This document shows positions 40,101 to 47,259 of a DNA stretch of 64,000 bases, in pieces. The position numbers and the translations under genes are program-made. How positions within the stretch are numbered: position 1 is the stretch's first letter; each line of letters begins with the position of its first letter. The notes under the pieces were generated by a model. It saw only the letters and a list, made by a program, of their open reading frames with translations, was not told where the DNA came from and searched no databases. The stretch comes from Rhyacophila brunnea (lineage: Eukaryota; Arthropoda; Insecta; Trichoptera; Rhyacophilidae): assembly GCA_022495005.1 (NCBI GenBank), contig JAGYXB010001067.1, forward strand, positions 496,001-560,000, in the 5' to 3' direction.

Positions 40101-40660
40101 AGACACAATTATTAGAAACACTTCAGATATAATATCTACTAGAAGAAAATATGACTCTGGGCAGGATTTGAACTTGCATACAATGGATTCCGGCTAATAT
40201 TGAGCCACCTGCGTCCTACTTAATTAACTGGTGTTTTTACATGTGTCAACTTTTTTCTTGTCCCTAGTAGGAATTTCTGAGATGTTTTCAAATTATGTAT
40301 GTTTAATATTATCTCATTCAACAGTTTCAAATTTCTGTGGTATAAAGTGTGGAGTCTAATTAATGTGCTGTCTACCGTTTGAAGAAAATTGGAATTTTTC
40401 CCGATGAGCCAATTGGCCCATGGTTACTCTTCCTACAATCAAATCAATCAGCTAATATGGATGACAATTATAACATGACTACACTCACTTTCCCGAGATG
40501 GTCCGGTTGGCGTTGTCTCTCCACTGAAGATCTGAGATGAGGCCGACATCCTCAACGTTGGGTCTGCAGGTGAGTAGTAATGCTTTGCCGACAGCTTGCG
40601 TCTGGATCTCTTGTGAAGGCAAAATCTCTAAAGTGGGATCTTTGTAATCTGCTGATACAC
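15823..40660 (-). CDS. Fas2: Fasciclin 2-like neural cell adhesion molecule, 12 exons visible, 5' end missing
   Basis: This encodes a cell-surface homophilic adhesion protein of the NCAM/Fas2 family, known in insects for axon fasciculation and synapse growth. Coding exons on the minus strand: 40489-40660, 39484-39647, 38368-38492, 35227-35367, 34596-34730, 33693-33836, 33083-33249, 32558-32827, 29592-29784, 26966-27237, 26081-26234, 15823-16176. All junctions have GT/AG and all phases agree, giving 763 codons including the stop. Five Ig domains each show the cysteine pair (for example LLLTC/YHCSA, VKCD/YSCRA, SITC/FACTA, LICK/YECVA, LTCI/YKCVA), then two FN3 domains, then a short hydrophobic C-terminus. 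The 5-Ig plus 2-FN3 order matches insect Fas2. The mature N-terminus begins near [15 protein letters not shown]. The signal-peptide exon was not found. Both piggyBac copies lie in its introns. Exon boundaries were set by eye from splice sites. Confidence 0.93.
15982..15990 (-). promoter_or_regulatory. Internal alternative splice donor in the last Fas2 exon
   Basis: On the minus strand the sequence CGAG|GTGAGT falls directly after the codons KTAR, at the end of FN3-2, leaving phase 1. Use of this donor would remove the GPI-type tail and allow joining to a downstream membrane-spanning or other terminal exon. Retention gives the GPI-type form. Confidence 0.55.
16855..18686 (+). pseudogene. Decayed transposase-like gene (DUF7869-type, [14 protein letters not shown] motifs)
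   Basis: Fragments follow the order of a protein family common in insect genomes as repeats. First comes RPKRGPKPK (basic, near 16920). Then [19 protein letters not shown] (17085 on), [18 protein letters not shown] (17431 on), and [16 protein letters not shown] (17605 on, cysteine pair). Next are WSDSCGG (about 18020) and [19 protein letters not shown] (about 18113), and a C-terminal part to 18686. The acidic residues in SDSCGG, ND and GDIE look like a metal-dependent active site, which is inference. At least four stop codons or frame changes break it. Family identity is from memory of the motif pattern and needs a profile search. Confidence 0.6.
18808..19190. mobile_element. MITE nested in the old transposon
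   Basis: The inverted ends CGAGCGCTTAAAGTCAGACA (18808) and CGAGGGCTTAGTGTCAAACA (ending 19190) continue into TATCTACAAAAGTG. AAAT precedes and follows the element. Confidence 0.65.
19371..19429 (+). repeat. Subterminal repeats of piggyBac copy 1
   Basis: GCCCGTGACGTACGA occurs at 19371-19385 and 19415-19429, with the palindrome ATCGCGCGAT at 19401-19410 between them. Such subterminal repeats are candidate transposase binding sites. The same arrangement is present, inverted, near the right end of copy 2. Confidence 0.7.
19973..21631 (+). CDS. piggyBac transposase, copy 1
   Basis: This is a DDD-type cut-and-paste transposase that excises at TTAA sites. The first ATG is at 19973 (context AAAATGG), giving 552 residues; the frame extends three codons upstream, but only to a GTG. 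The N-terminus is strongly acidic. The catalytic aspartates are inferred at D224 (CIDESLLL), D305 ([10 protein letters not shown]) and D408 (MGAVDHGD). Their spacing is close to that of the moth piggyBac protein (D268, D346, D447). The C-terminal 40 residues form a cysteine-rich zinc-binding region (CYVC, LCKQC, CFEPC, H) used in DNA binding by the family. There are no stops or frameshifts, and the protein is identical to copy 2, so it may be active. Confidence 0.95.
   Translation: MDEHLMQHSDDDLIEVLVETIESEDEPSDDENDIEDCDDDIPADILNGIERPSFSWQSDPFDPRIFSFDSNISGGKSDLPSNARESDYFKLFVSVSFVEMIVRETNRQFVFATKNMRVLSDRLKRWVDCTTDDFYTFLGICLLMSRNSRNKITEHWSTKRCLFSPYFSESMSRNRFEMLLRMLHFCDNEAQVSGDRLFKIRQVLTSLKDTFQNLLYPHQNICIDESLLLFKGRLSFRQFIRTKASRFGIKIFVMADCHTGFVLDIIIYTGKQTEIDKLNYIGISGNVVATLLKPYLNMGHTLYIDNWYSSPTLFKFLHENGTNACGTVRRNRLGMPNFTTKLKKGETESFHTDDMMALSWKDKKDVTMLTTLHTNVTKPTGKVDYKSKEPIVKPECIVEYNKNMGAVDHGDMVISSVTCARKTIKWYKKVFFHLIDLCLLNAHVIHQEKTGKKQPLGDFQIHVLTQLIEDHKTEPKQNLKRKAPLPARLTERHFLGKIPSTIKKTNATRRCYVCFNSKTDKKRKETRYLCKQCDIALCFEPCFEIFHTEENF
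22186..24945. other. Fas2 intron DNA, AT-rich
   Basis: No exon or clear element could be read. Scattered less AT-rich patches (near 22990 and 24300) could be degraded repeats. Confidence 0.4.
24946..25233 (+). pseudogene. GIY-YIG endonuclease fragment of a Penelope-like retroelement
   Basis: An uninterrupted 95-residue frame starts [20 protein letters not shown] and continues [20 protein letters not shown]. This is the GIY-YIG nuclease domain as found at the C-terminus of Penelope-like elements, with the YIG core (residues 5-7), the GR-x(4)-R pattern and E-H. The upstream reverse transcriptase is absent, so this is a 5'-truncated copy in a Fas2 intron, antisense to the gene. The family is inferred from motifs. 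Confidence 0.65.
25234..26080. other. Fas2 intron DNA
   Basis: Nothing recognisable was seen between the Penelope-like fragment and the FN3-2 exon. Confidence 0.4.
26081..26234 (-). CDS. Fas2: Fas2 exon: fibronectin type III domain 2, first half
   Basis: The exon is 154 bp. It reads [36 protein letters not shown] and [10 protein letters not shown], with the conserved W and D-N-G of an FN3 domain. The acceptor is CTTCTACAG and the donor is CCA|GTAAGT. The intron that follows is almost 10 kb and holds the composite transposon with piggyBac copy 1. Confidence 0.93.
26370..26698. repeat. Possible MITE with GTTGAGGC-containing inverted ends
   Basis: AGAGTTGAGGCAACGACAAT at the left and the inverse of AAAGTTGAGGCGATCCACAG at the right suggest terminal inverted repeats. 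The match decays inward. Confidence 0.4.
26966..27237 (-). CDS. Fas2: Fas2 exon: fibronectin type III domain 1
   Basis: The exon is 272 bp. It reads [48 protein letters not shown] and [15 protein letters not shown]. These carry the FN3 L-P-x-T-x-Y core and the final G-x-G turn. The base composition is much more GC-rich than the flanking intron. The donor is AAAT|GTGAGA. Confidence 0.93.
27409..27645. mobile_element. pogo-like MITE, 237 bp
   Basis: The ends TAGGGGATCCTCGTTATCC and inverted CAGGGGATCCTCATTATCG are each bordered by TA. It lies in the Fas2 intron upstream of the FN3-1 exon. Confidence 0.7.
27856..29371 (-). pseudogene. RTE-like non-LTR retrotransposon, 5'-truncated, frameshifted
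   Basis: On the minus strand, broken frames give the reverse transcriptase of an endonuclease/RT element. They read [13 protein letters not shown] (about 29370), [20 protein letters not shown] with [13 protein letters not shown], and [14 protein letters not shown]. Next are the catalytic-site motif [12 protein letters not shown] (28684 on) and [12 protein letters not shown]. The C-terminal part holds [13 protein letters not shown] and [12 protein letters not shown]. The 3' end is a (GAT)n run at 27856-27872. Stops, frameshifts and a short internal duplication near 29220 show it is dead. A second, shorter copy of the family is at 47260-47687. Confidence 0.85.
29592..29784 (-). CDS. Fas2: Fas2 exon: end of Ig domain 5 and linker to FN3-1
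   Basis: The exon is 193 bp. It reads [37 protein letters not shown] and SIPPQVSH. The donor CAT|GTAAGT is strong. The end is phase 0 and leads into the FN3-1 exon. Confidence 0.93.
30073..30181. mobile_element. Left part of an hAT-like MITE split by a later insertion
   Basis: It starts CAGTGGCGAAGGGTGGAGG and follows the 7055 MITE through ACTAAACTTTGTCAG to GGAGATAGTG. It resumes after the insertion at 32364-32450 with TTTTTAAAATTTAATCAAAC, the expected continuation. Confidence 0.65.
30182..32363. mobile_element. 2.18 kb LTR-like insertion (probable solo LTR) inside an hAT-like MITE
   Basis: The segment starts TGACGTTCACC, ends CATGTCA, and is flanked by GTTG on both sides (30178-30181, 32364-32367). 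Removing it and one GTTG restores the MITE sequence seen at about 7.1-7.5 kb. TG...CA ends with a 4 bp duplication fit a Gypsy-type LTR. On the minus strand CTATATAACGGC near 31065 could be a TATA element. No reverse transcriptase is present. Solo LTR status is inference. Confidence 0.55.
32364..32450. mobile_element. Right part of the split hAT-like MITE
   Basis: TTAATCAAACCCCACCT and GAATATTTTTTGACTATTAT match the inner arm of the MITE at 7055-7592. Confidence 0.55.
32470..32506. repeat. Short tandem repeat
   Basis: Three units of GGTTTACAYAG occur in tandem next to the Fas2 Ig4/Ig5 exon. Confidence 0.6.
32558..32827 (-). CDS. Fas2: Fas2 exon: end of Ig domain 4 and start of Ig domain 5
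   Basis: The exon is 270 bp. It reads [20 protein letters not shown] (Ig4 second cysteine), then [17 protein letters not shown] and [19 protein letters not shown] (Ig5 first cysteine and tryptophan). The acceptor is CTCTCTTACAG and the donor is GGAG|GTAAGA. Confidence 0.93.
33083..33249 (-). CDS. Fas2: Fas2 exon: start of Ig domain 4
   Basis: The exon is 167 bp (55 codons plus two bases). It reads [33 protein letters not shown] and [11 protein letters not shown]. The acceptor GTGATAG| is weak, but the frame runs straight from the preceding exon. The donor is CAG|GTGAAA. Confidence 0.9.
33693..33836 (-). CDS. Fas2: Fas2 exon: end of Ig domain 3
   Basis: The exon is 144 bp and phase 0 at both ends. 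It reads [17 protein letters not shown] then [17 protein letters not shown]. The donor CAG|GTGAAC joins to the Ig4 exon, giving VVVDVQ-VLMKPK. Confidence 0.92.
34596..34730 (-). CDS. Fas2: Fas2 exon: start of Ig domain 3
   Basis: The exon is 135 bp and phase 0 at both ends. It reads [33 protein letters not shown] and [11 protein letters not shown], the typical I-set B-strand cysteine and C-strand tryptophan. The donor is GAG|GTATGA. Confidence 0.9.
35227..35367 (-). CDS. Fas2: Fas2 exon: end of Ig domain 2
   Basis: The exon is 141 bp and phase 0 at both ends. It reads [20 protein letters not shown] then [14 protein letters not shown], with the D-x-G-x-Y-x-C motif of the F strand. It lies about 190 bp from the left end of piggyBac copy 2. 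Confidence 0.92.
35557..38183 (-). mobile_element. Full-length piggyBac element, copy 2, inverted relative to copy 1
   Basis: The element is 2627 bp between TTAA sites at 35553-35556 and 38184-38187. Its ends are identical to those of copy 1. Differences noticed are one base at 37766 (pairs with 19778), one synonymous base at 37137 (pairs with 20407), and one extra A in the A-tract after the stop codon near 35910. It lies in the Fas2 intron inside Ig2, in the sense orientation of Fas2. Confidence 0.95.
35913..37571 (-). CDS. piggyBac transposase, copy 2
   Basis: This is an intact 552-residue transposase with the ATG at 37571 in the same context as copy 1 and the same amino-acid sequence. It keeps all three inferred catalytic aspartates (D224, D305, D408), the acidic N-terminus and the C-terminal cysteine-rich domain. 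The identity implies both copies come from a very recent transposition burst. It is on the same strand as Fas2, so it also lies in the sense of the Fas2 pre-mRNA. Confidence 0.95.
   Translation of the reverse strand: MDEHLMQHSDDDLIEVLVETIESEDEPSDDENDIEDCDDDIPADILNGIERPSFSWQSDPFDPRIFSFDSNISGGKSDLPSNARESDYFKLFVSVSFVEMIVRETNRQFVFATKNMRVLSDRLKRWVDCTTDDFYTFLGICLLMSRNSRNKITEHWSTKRCLFSPYFSESMSRNRFEMLLRMLHFCDNEAQVSGDRLFKIRQVLTSLKDTFQNLLYPHQNICIDESLLLFKGRLSFRQFIRTKASRFGIKIFVMADCHTGFVLDIIIYTGKQTEIDKLNYIGISGNVVATLLKPYLNMGHTLYIDNWYSSPTLFKFLHENGTNACGTVRRNRLGMPNFTTKLKKGETESFHTDDMMALSWKDKKDVTMLTTLHTNVTKPTGKVDYKSKEPIVKPECIVEYNKNMGAVDHGDMVISSVTCARKTIKWYKKVFFHLIDLCLLNAHVIHQEKTGKKQPLGDFQIHVLTQLIEDHKTEPKQNLKRKAPLPARLTERHFLGKIPSTIKKTNATRRCYVCFNSKTDKKRKETRYLCKQCDIALCFEPCFEIFHTEENF
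38368..38492 (-). CDS. Fas2: Fas2 exon: start of Ig domain 2
   Basis: The exon is 125 bp. It reads [29 protein letters not shown] and [10 protein letters not shown], giving the Ig2 cysteine and the core tryptophan. The donor CAG|GTAATA leads into the intron that carries piggyBac copy 2. Confidence 0.9.
38734..39124. repeat. GC-rich inverted-repeat element in a Fas2 intron
   Basis: Left arm CGCACATCACAACTCGCC (about 38750) and the inverse of CGCACATCAGAACTCGCC (ending about 39122) bound a segment that is far more GC- and CpG-rich than the intron. Several long frames overlap on both strands, but none carries a recognised motif. A non-autonomous DNA element is the simplest reading. Confidence 0.45.
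39484..39647 (-). CDS. Fas2: Fas2 exon: end of Ig domain 1
   Basis: The exon is 164 bp. It contains [19 protein letters not shown] followed by IYHCSANY, the second Ig1 cysteine in the usual D/A-G-x-Y-x-C context. The donor is ATCA|GTGAGT. Phase continues into the next exon (A plus TT gives Ile). Confidence 0.9.
39774..40033. mobile_element. 260 bp MITE with 31 bp near-perfect inverted ends
   Basis: ACCGTGAGTGTAAAACCAAG with continuation GCATCTGCAAA at 39774-39804 is matched exactly in inverse at 40003-40033. The interior is AT-rich. It lies in the intron within Ig1 of Fas2. Confidence 0.75.
40148..40222 (-). repeat. tRNA-like SINE head or tRNA relic
   Basis: On the minus strand a TGGCTCAATATTAGCCGG A-box-like block is followed by GTTCAAATCCTGCC, a B-box. 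Pairing for a functional tRNA is not evident. Confidence 0.4.
40489..40660 (-). CDS. Fas2: Fas2 exon: start of Ig domain 1
   Basis: The acceptor (polypyrimidine then CAG) is just above 40660 and the donor AAA|GTGAGT is just below 40489. The exon reads [17 protein letters not shown] and later LLLTCRPN with the first Ig cysteine. It is 172 bp. The two bases at each end fit a preceding exon ending in phase 1 and the next exon's single base. This is the most 5' exon that could be recognised. Confidence 0.9.
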
Positions 40661-40897
40661 CTGAAAACAGAGAAAGACGATTTGTAAAACTTAACTTCTG
40701 AAAAACATTGCCTGTCTGATGAATCTGACATACGATTGAAAGAAACGGTCACAGAGTAATATTTTTATTGTAAATTATTGTCAGGCATGTGCAATTATTT
40801 ATTTTATATAATATTTCTATTTTTTTTATTTATTTCAGCCATCAAATTTGAGAGACAATGAAAAAACAAAATATATTATCAATAGTTATATTATAAA

Positions 40898-42706
40898 TCC
40901 TAAACTTTTGAACTCTTACAGGAGAAAGGCATCGATGCAAGAGACATTCAACTGATAGCTAACTTATATTGGAATCAAACAGCGAATATTAAGATTGAAA
41001 ACGAAATCAGTGGAGGTAAAAATTTGTCGCGGTGTAAGACAGGGGTGTATATTGTCACATTTGCTATTTAACATGTACTCGGAAGTAGGGAATCCAATCC
41101 CGAGCCAAAATTCTGATCCCGGGATTTCGGGATTACAATTTGACAATCCCGGGATCCCGGGACTGGTCCCGGGATTGGCATTTTTTTTCCATTGTTTATA
41201 TAAAATTTTTATATTTACAAATAACACTGATAAAATCGACCAAAAATAAATCTAGTATAATTCATTCAATTTAAGAAATTTATTGTTAATATTGTATACA
41301 TTCAATCTTGGAAATACACAAGTTTAATGAAGTAAATAATATTGTAATATAAATAATAATGTGAATTTAATATGAGATTGCTGTTTCTGATAGTAAAGAC
41401 ATAATGAATGGATTAGCGAGATTTAAAAGAGTAAAGCAAATAATCATGGCGTACTTATGGCCTTTCCGCTTCATAAATCTAATTAGTCAGCCAAATATGA
41501 AATTGCCGTAAAACGTATGATATCATGGTGGAATTACTTTGTTAAAAGTGCGAAGCATTGTTTTTTTCCAATCTTTCTCATTTTTAATAATTTATGTGAA
41601 AAAATAAAATGAATCGTGTGTAGGTACACATGGGTATAAATCAAACTTCATTCAAACTCAGTTTATTTTTAATGTAAGTAGTTATTTTTTATTAAAAGTA
41701 TTATTTCCGTTATATTTTCGCTTTTATTTTATTTCCATACAAATTGATAAAAAAAATCAATCCCGAAATCCCGGGATTATGTTTATCAATCCCGGGATTC
41801 ATAGGTATCGAAAATAGCTCGGGATCCCGGGATTCGGGATCCCGGGATTGGAATCCCTACTCGGAAGCTATTTTCAAGGAAGCCTTACAAGGTGAATCGG
41901 TGGGTATTATGGTTAATGGCAAACATTTTAACAATATACGATATGCCGATGATACTGTGCTGATTGCTGATAGTTTAAAGAGTTTACATAGGTCAGTAAT
42001 TCTTATGGTTTAATAAAGAACCTCAAGAAAACAAAACTATTACTAGTATCAAAAACAGCGACACCAGACACCAACACAAATTTTGTCATTAACAGCGAAC
42101 CAATCGAACGTGTGACCCATTATAAATATTTAGGTACATGGGTCAATGAGAAATAGGACCAGTCTCAGGAAATAAAAACTAGAATTGAGATCGCAAGGAG
42201 CGCCTTTCTCAAAATGAGGCGCCTCCTTAGCAATCGAGATCTTAACCTAGGTCTGAAACTGCGTATGGTACGTTGTTATGTTCTCTCAATTATTTTCTAT
42301 GGTATGGAAGTATGGGCGCTAAACCAAGAGATGTCACGGAGACTTGAAGCTTTCGAGATGTGGCTGTATAGACGCATCCTCAAAATTCCTTGGACTGACC
42401 GGGTGACAAATGTTGAAGTTCTCAATTGAATGGGGAAGGACCGAGAAGTTCTACGTAGTATCAAAACCAGGAAACTACAATACCTCGGCCACATTATGAG
42501 AGGACAATAACCAGCATTCCCCAACTTGTCATTCAAGGAAAGATCAATGGGAAGCGTAGCAGAGGACGGCGCCGCATTTCGTGGCTTAAGAACCTCCGTG
42601 ATTGGCACGAGTGCAGCTCCACCGAACTGTTCCGGGTAGCAGACGACAAAGATAAGATGGCCTTGATGGTGGCCGGCCTCCGCTAGGGGATGGCACAATA
42701 AGAAGA
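40898..42706 (+). pseudogene. RTE-like non-LTR copy with an hAT element inserted in it
   Basis: This is a 5'-truncated reverse transcriptase copy flanked by the 10 bp duplication ATATTATAAA (40888-40897 and 42707-42716). Frames read FELLQEKGIDARDIQLIANL (40910 on), ICRGVRQGCILSHLLFNMYS, then after the nested element FNNIRYADDTVLIAD (YADD active site). The C-terminal half holds LIIFYGMEVWALNQEM-like text and RILKIPWTDRVTNVEVL. It ends CACAATAAGAAG. Stops and frameshifts are frequent. The same family is present at 52811-53216. Confidence 0.85.
41086..41859. mobile_element. Non-autonomous hAT element with palindromic subterminal repeats
   Basis: The ends TAGGGAATCCAATCCCGAG and inverted TAGGGATTCCAATCCCGGG are flanked by the 8 bp duplication CTCGGAAG (41078-41085, 41860-41867). 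Both ends carry clusters of the palindrome AATCCCGGGATT or its halves (41120-41180 and 41758-41852). The central 550 bp is AT-rich and non-coding. It interrupts the RTE-like reverse transcriptase between NMYSE and AIFKEAL. Confidence 0.88.
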
Positions 42707-42716
42707 ATATTATAAA

Positions 42717-43488
42717 GATACGATAGGTACAAAAACGCTAGGATATTATTTCAACACAAACTTTTTTATTTCGTTTGCATTGGGTTATAAAATAACCTTT
42801 GAAAAATGTCAAACATCAAAAATATCGAAACAGAAATATATAATACCTGTTGTAAAAATTGAAAATACCGATATTTTCGGTATTAATCAAAGCAGAAACC
42901 GAATATATTTTAAGTAACATAAACAAGTAACAATCACTATAAAATTATTGACTGACGACGGTGATGCATTGTTCGATTTCTTTATCCTTAGTAGAGATGC
43001 GAAATCTGGTCGATTTTGAAGACTAAGTATATTTACTACCAGTATAAAAAAAATACTTAGTATAGAAGCTTGTTCCAAAATACTTACTAGTATTTGGAAT
43101 ACTATATAGAGTGTTTGGCGTGCGTATGCGACATAAGTTTCATACTCAACTGAAACTAAAACCAACTCCAATTAGTATTTGAAATACGTATCGGCTCAGG
43201 GAACTCTGACTGTGTATCAGCTTCAATAGAATCGCTAAAAAAAAGTTAGCTCTGCTTGTCGAAAAGTCCCATTTATTATAAAATTATAAACACATTTTTA
43301 ATTTATGATTTGTTTTTCTGTTAGGTTACAATATTCTTAACAAAAATGAATAACAGTGATTTTTTTTAAATTTTAGACTTGTTTTGAGCAGTCATATATT
43401 AAGCCTAAGCCTGTGCGTCATCTCACCACTGTGTTGCGATATAAATGTATGATATTATTATTCATACATTCGAAAGCAATAGACTAAT
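42717..43488. other. Intergenic or first-intron DNA
   Basis: Palindromic AATACCGATATTTTCGGTATT-like text near 42865 and ACTAGTATT motifs near 43060-43100 hint at hAT termini. No element could be bounded. Confidence 0.35.
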
Positions 43489-43497
43489 AAATTAAAT

Positions 43498-43744
43498 TGA
43501 AAAACAATATGTGTAGTTTGCCAGACCCAGGATTCGAACCTGAGACCCACAGCGTGATAGTCCAATGCTTAAGCCGCGCGTTAACCTGTTAAGCGCGGCC
43601 GTGTGTGAGTCAGGATATGGACCTAATAGGTTGAGCAAATGGCTGACATCCATTTCTCGTAAAAAACAAAATCTGTTAATACAAACCTCTACTCTGTGGA
43701 GGCCCATATGATCTTATTAGGATCGGACATGGTCAAAAAAAAAA
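43498..43744 (+). mobile_element. tRNA-derived SINE with an inverted 5' half
   Basis: The body (GACCTAATAGGTTGAGCAA, TGACATCCATTTCTCGT, ATTAGGATCGGACATGGTC) runs on the plus strand into a poly(A) tail. The tRNA-like head, with B-box CCAGGATTCGAACCTGAG, is on the opposite strand. In the two other copies, head and body are on the same strand. The whole unit is flanked by AAATTAAAT at 43489-43497 and 43745-43753. Confidence 0.75.
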
Positions 43745-44266
43745 AAATTAAATATACCTATATTCAAGTCCTACGAGTATCTTGTTCGCACGCATTTAAT
43801 GTCAATAGTGTTGAAAGTCTACCAACTGGCGAGTGCACAGAACAGCGACTCGCGATGATATCATCACAAGTTTTTTGGAATATCGGGCCACACAAACTGA
43901 GTATGGGTAGTTTCATCCGAAACATGAGGACACAAACTGGTGACAGTATTTCCAACTCACCTCTAATCCTTAATAGTAACTAGCAAGTAGCACATGTCGA
44001 TTATCGGACAAAATTACATTGTAGGTAAATTCACCCAAATGCTTTCAGTCATGGATTGTAGAAGTTGTCAAGCGTACTTTTAGATTTATCTGAAATCGTG
44101 GTTAAATACCTTTACGGTTTTATTATTATTAGTGGTCCTCAGTGGCAAATATTTCATGATAAAATGCAAAGTGGAAATAGTCTGCAGCCGGACACGACGA
44201 TAAGATCAACTCTTGATGCCTTTTGAGGGCATATTTCAGTTCAAATCATTAATCAATTCAAGGTAT

Positions 44267-46916
44267 TGACACGAACAAAAACGCCGACCTTCAGTTAGTG
44301 TTTATGGCAGAGTATGGTTTAACGACATAACTATACAAATCTAGCCTTGTAGTCAATTCTACTTCTCAATAGCCGTGCGACAACCTCACGACAAGGTACA
44401 AACAGAATATATAAGTCCCATGGTTCTAAACTATGGAAGAATCAAGAATGAAATAGTCAAAAAGACTATGAACAGGTAACCACTAGCGTAATCGTTTAGT
44501 ATTAGGAAGTAAAATGTATGTTGTTTACCTTTTCTTTGTAAATGTAATAAAATTTTACGTAGAAAATTTCGCCTTCAAGGATCGAGACTGCTCAAGTGTA
44601 ATTGGAACGCTGTGACCACAGGCCTCGAAATGACACGTCGCGTAGATTTGGCGCGATGTTATTTTGGAAATAATTTCCGGGAAATCTCCATTAAACTTAG
44701 AAAATAAGTTATGGGAGAGATTGTTTACGTAAAATTTAGCAAGTACATGCTTCAATAACTTTTATAGCAATAGTGGAAATGTATGAAAATTGAAAAAGAA
44801 AATTGAATATTTATAAATTTATATACTGTATAATTATGAATAAAGAATTTTAATATTAATTTTATCAGCACAAGGTAGAGGCGAACTACCGTTATAAAAA
44901 TACTGTAAACGCGTACCTATATTTATAGACGCGTAATTATAATTATAGATTTTGTTAATGCTATAACTTACTGACTATAACGAATATTGTAAAAATAACA
45001 ATTGGAAAAACTTAAAATTCTGGTACAGATGGGTTTCTACCCATAAACAATAATAAATCTTAATCGCGTCTTGGATAAATAAAAGAATCAAATACTGCGA
45101 CTAAAAATACAAATTGACGCGTGACCTTGAACCTTAACTGAATTCTGTTCGACTAGAATTTACGGTCCAGCTGTGTTGAATTGTCAGATAAAAATAGATT
45201 CAAGGTTACGTTTAGATTACTATGGAAAAGCCACTATTAAAGACTAAATAAATTTGTAGTCGCTTGTAAATAACATCTTGTTAGGATTAAGCATTTATAT
45301 ATTTAAGTTGAAATGTTAAGTATAATATTATAGTATTTTCACGTAATAATGTTCGTCCGAAAGGTAAATATCGAATGAAACGTTTTCTGCGGCTCCAAAT
45401 AGTTTTATTAAAACTTAGTAAAATTCTATTGGCCTAAAAAGGCCAAGAGTGGTGGAAAGAACTAGTACGTGGGTGTCAACCTTTCGTTTTGACATTTTAA
45501 ATTTAAAGACTGCCATTCCCTTATTTAGTACCCGAATACTTATTCCGATACCTCGATGGAAAGCTAGAAACTTTCCTCTTCGTTCGAACACGAAAAATCA
45601 TATAAAATCAACTATTTTGCTTGCGTCATCACAACGGCGTATTTGAGGGACTTGTTCTAGAGGGTGCTTGAAACACCCCTATTGAAACTTTATTTTGTGA
45701 AAATAAGGTAGAGTAATTTTAACCCGATTTAATTAGAAGATATCTCTATTAGAAAGTTGCCAGGAACGGGAGATATATGTAAATTTATCCCGTGAGAGAA
45801 AGATATACATCTGCTATCCCTTACGGACTGTTTCCTGTTAAACCTCTATCCGAAGGGTATAAAAGGTGACCACTTTTCCCGTAAAATCATTAGTTTCTAC
45901 ACTTCTCACCAGCGATCTCCTACTAAGCAGCAGTCCTTCCGCGGATACGAGACACGGTTCTCAGTAACATTCGTGAAATTTACCTACAATAAGTCCCCAT
46001 CGACGGGCAAAAAGTAACGCGAATATCTCGTATCTGCCGGTCGTGACATGTGCCGCAAAACGTAGCGCGAATAACACGTATCTGTCGGTAGTGACGTCGG
46101 CCGCTAAACGTAGCTCGAATACCACGTATCTGTCGATAGTAACGCGCTCGCGGAGTAATTTCATTTTTCATTACTCATCATACGAGGTGACGTAATCGGG
46201 ATAAATTACGTGATCGGATTTGTTTTATAAAAACAAATTAATAAACTCAGTTTGTAATAATAAATTTTACAAATCTTTTTTTTCGGAATTATAAAATAAA
46301 TTTTTGAAACTTTATTAAGTAAACATAATCATAAAATAAATTTTAGTAAACAAATTTATAAACATAAAAACAAATTTTAGTAAATAAATTTGTAAACATT
46401 AAGCAAACCTTTTGTAAACAAGTCTGTAAACACAAATAAATATTTGTAAATATGCTGTGAACATAAATAAACTTTATAAACAACAATAAAATAATTTCTA
46501 TTCTTTTTTATAAACCTAATACTGTGTGACCAAAGAATAATTTATATTTTCTTTCTTATGGGAAAATATTTCTCGAATTAAAAATATCCAAAGAATATCG
46601 GCGTATACATTCTCTGAATTAGGTGTGACTTTTTGGGAACCCGTGAAAGATTTCACAGAGATCCTATAGTGAACAAATAAATAGTTTGCTGATGCTTTAA
46701 TGAGATTTAATTACGGGAACAATGACAGTTAACCTTATTGTGTGACCGTGAACTCTAGTACCTGAATAAATTCGGCACCACACCAGCTGAGAGTTTTATT
46801 CGGGAATTCAAAAGTTGTGATACTACAAAGGAGATCCACCTCTCCTAGTTCATCACTAGTCTCTTCAGTGACGGCCCGGTAGCATTATTGAGCTAGCCGT
46901 GAGCCGGGTCATGTCA
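44267..46916. mobile_element. Possible solo LTR
   Basis: The segment starts TGACACGAAC, ends GGGTCATGTCA, and is flanked by GTAT on both sides. A clear promoter-like block, GGGTATAAAAGGTGACCAC at about 45857 with an initiator-like TCATTAGTTTC downstream, lies inside. There is no protein-coding capacity. A 4 bp flank match is weak evidence, so the borders are tentative. Confidence 0.35.
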
Positions 46917-47259
46917 GTATTCATATTTGTAATAGTCATTTCCACTAAAGTATTTTCTATACAATTTTTTTTAGATATACCTATTGATTGATAGATACTT
47001 GGTTTTTTCCTGTATATTTAACGGATACCGGTATCCAATAATAAATACCGAAAAACCGGTATTGATATCTATATTCAGTATTACAATCCATACTGAAGAC
47101 ACAAGGGGACACACGTCGGGACCTTACCTTAAAATCAGTGTTCAATCTGGATAAAACTGAAATTGTCCAGTAGCGGTAAACTGATGTTTTTATCTGGTGA
47201 CAGTAAGTACCTGAGGAAACCGGTCCTGACCTTTATTAAAATGACGTATCACTATAAAA

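Noticed and set aside
42297..42698. Minus-strand frame of 133 codons (and the related one near 52982-53296)
   Set aside because: Antisense shadows of the RTE-like copies at 40898-42706 and 52811-53216.
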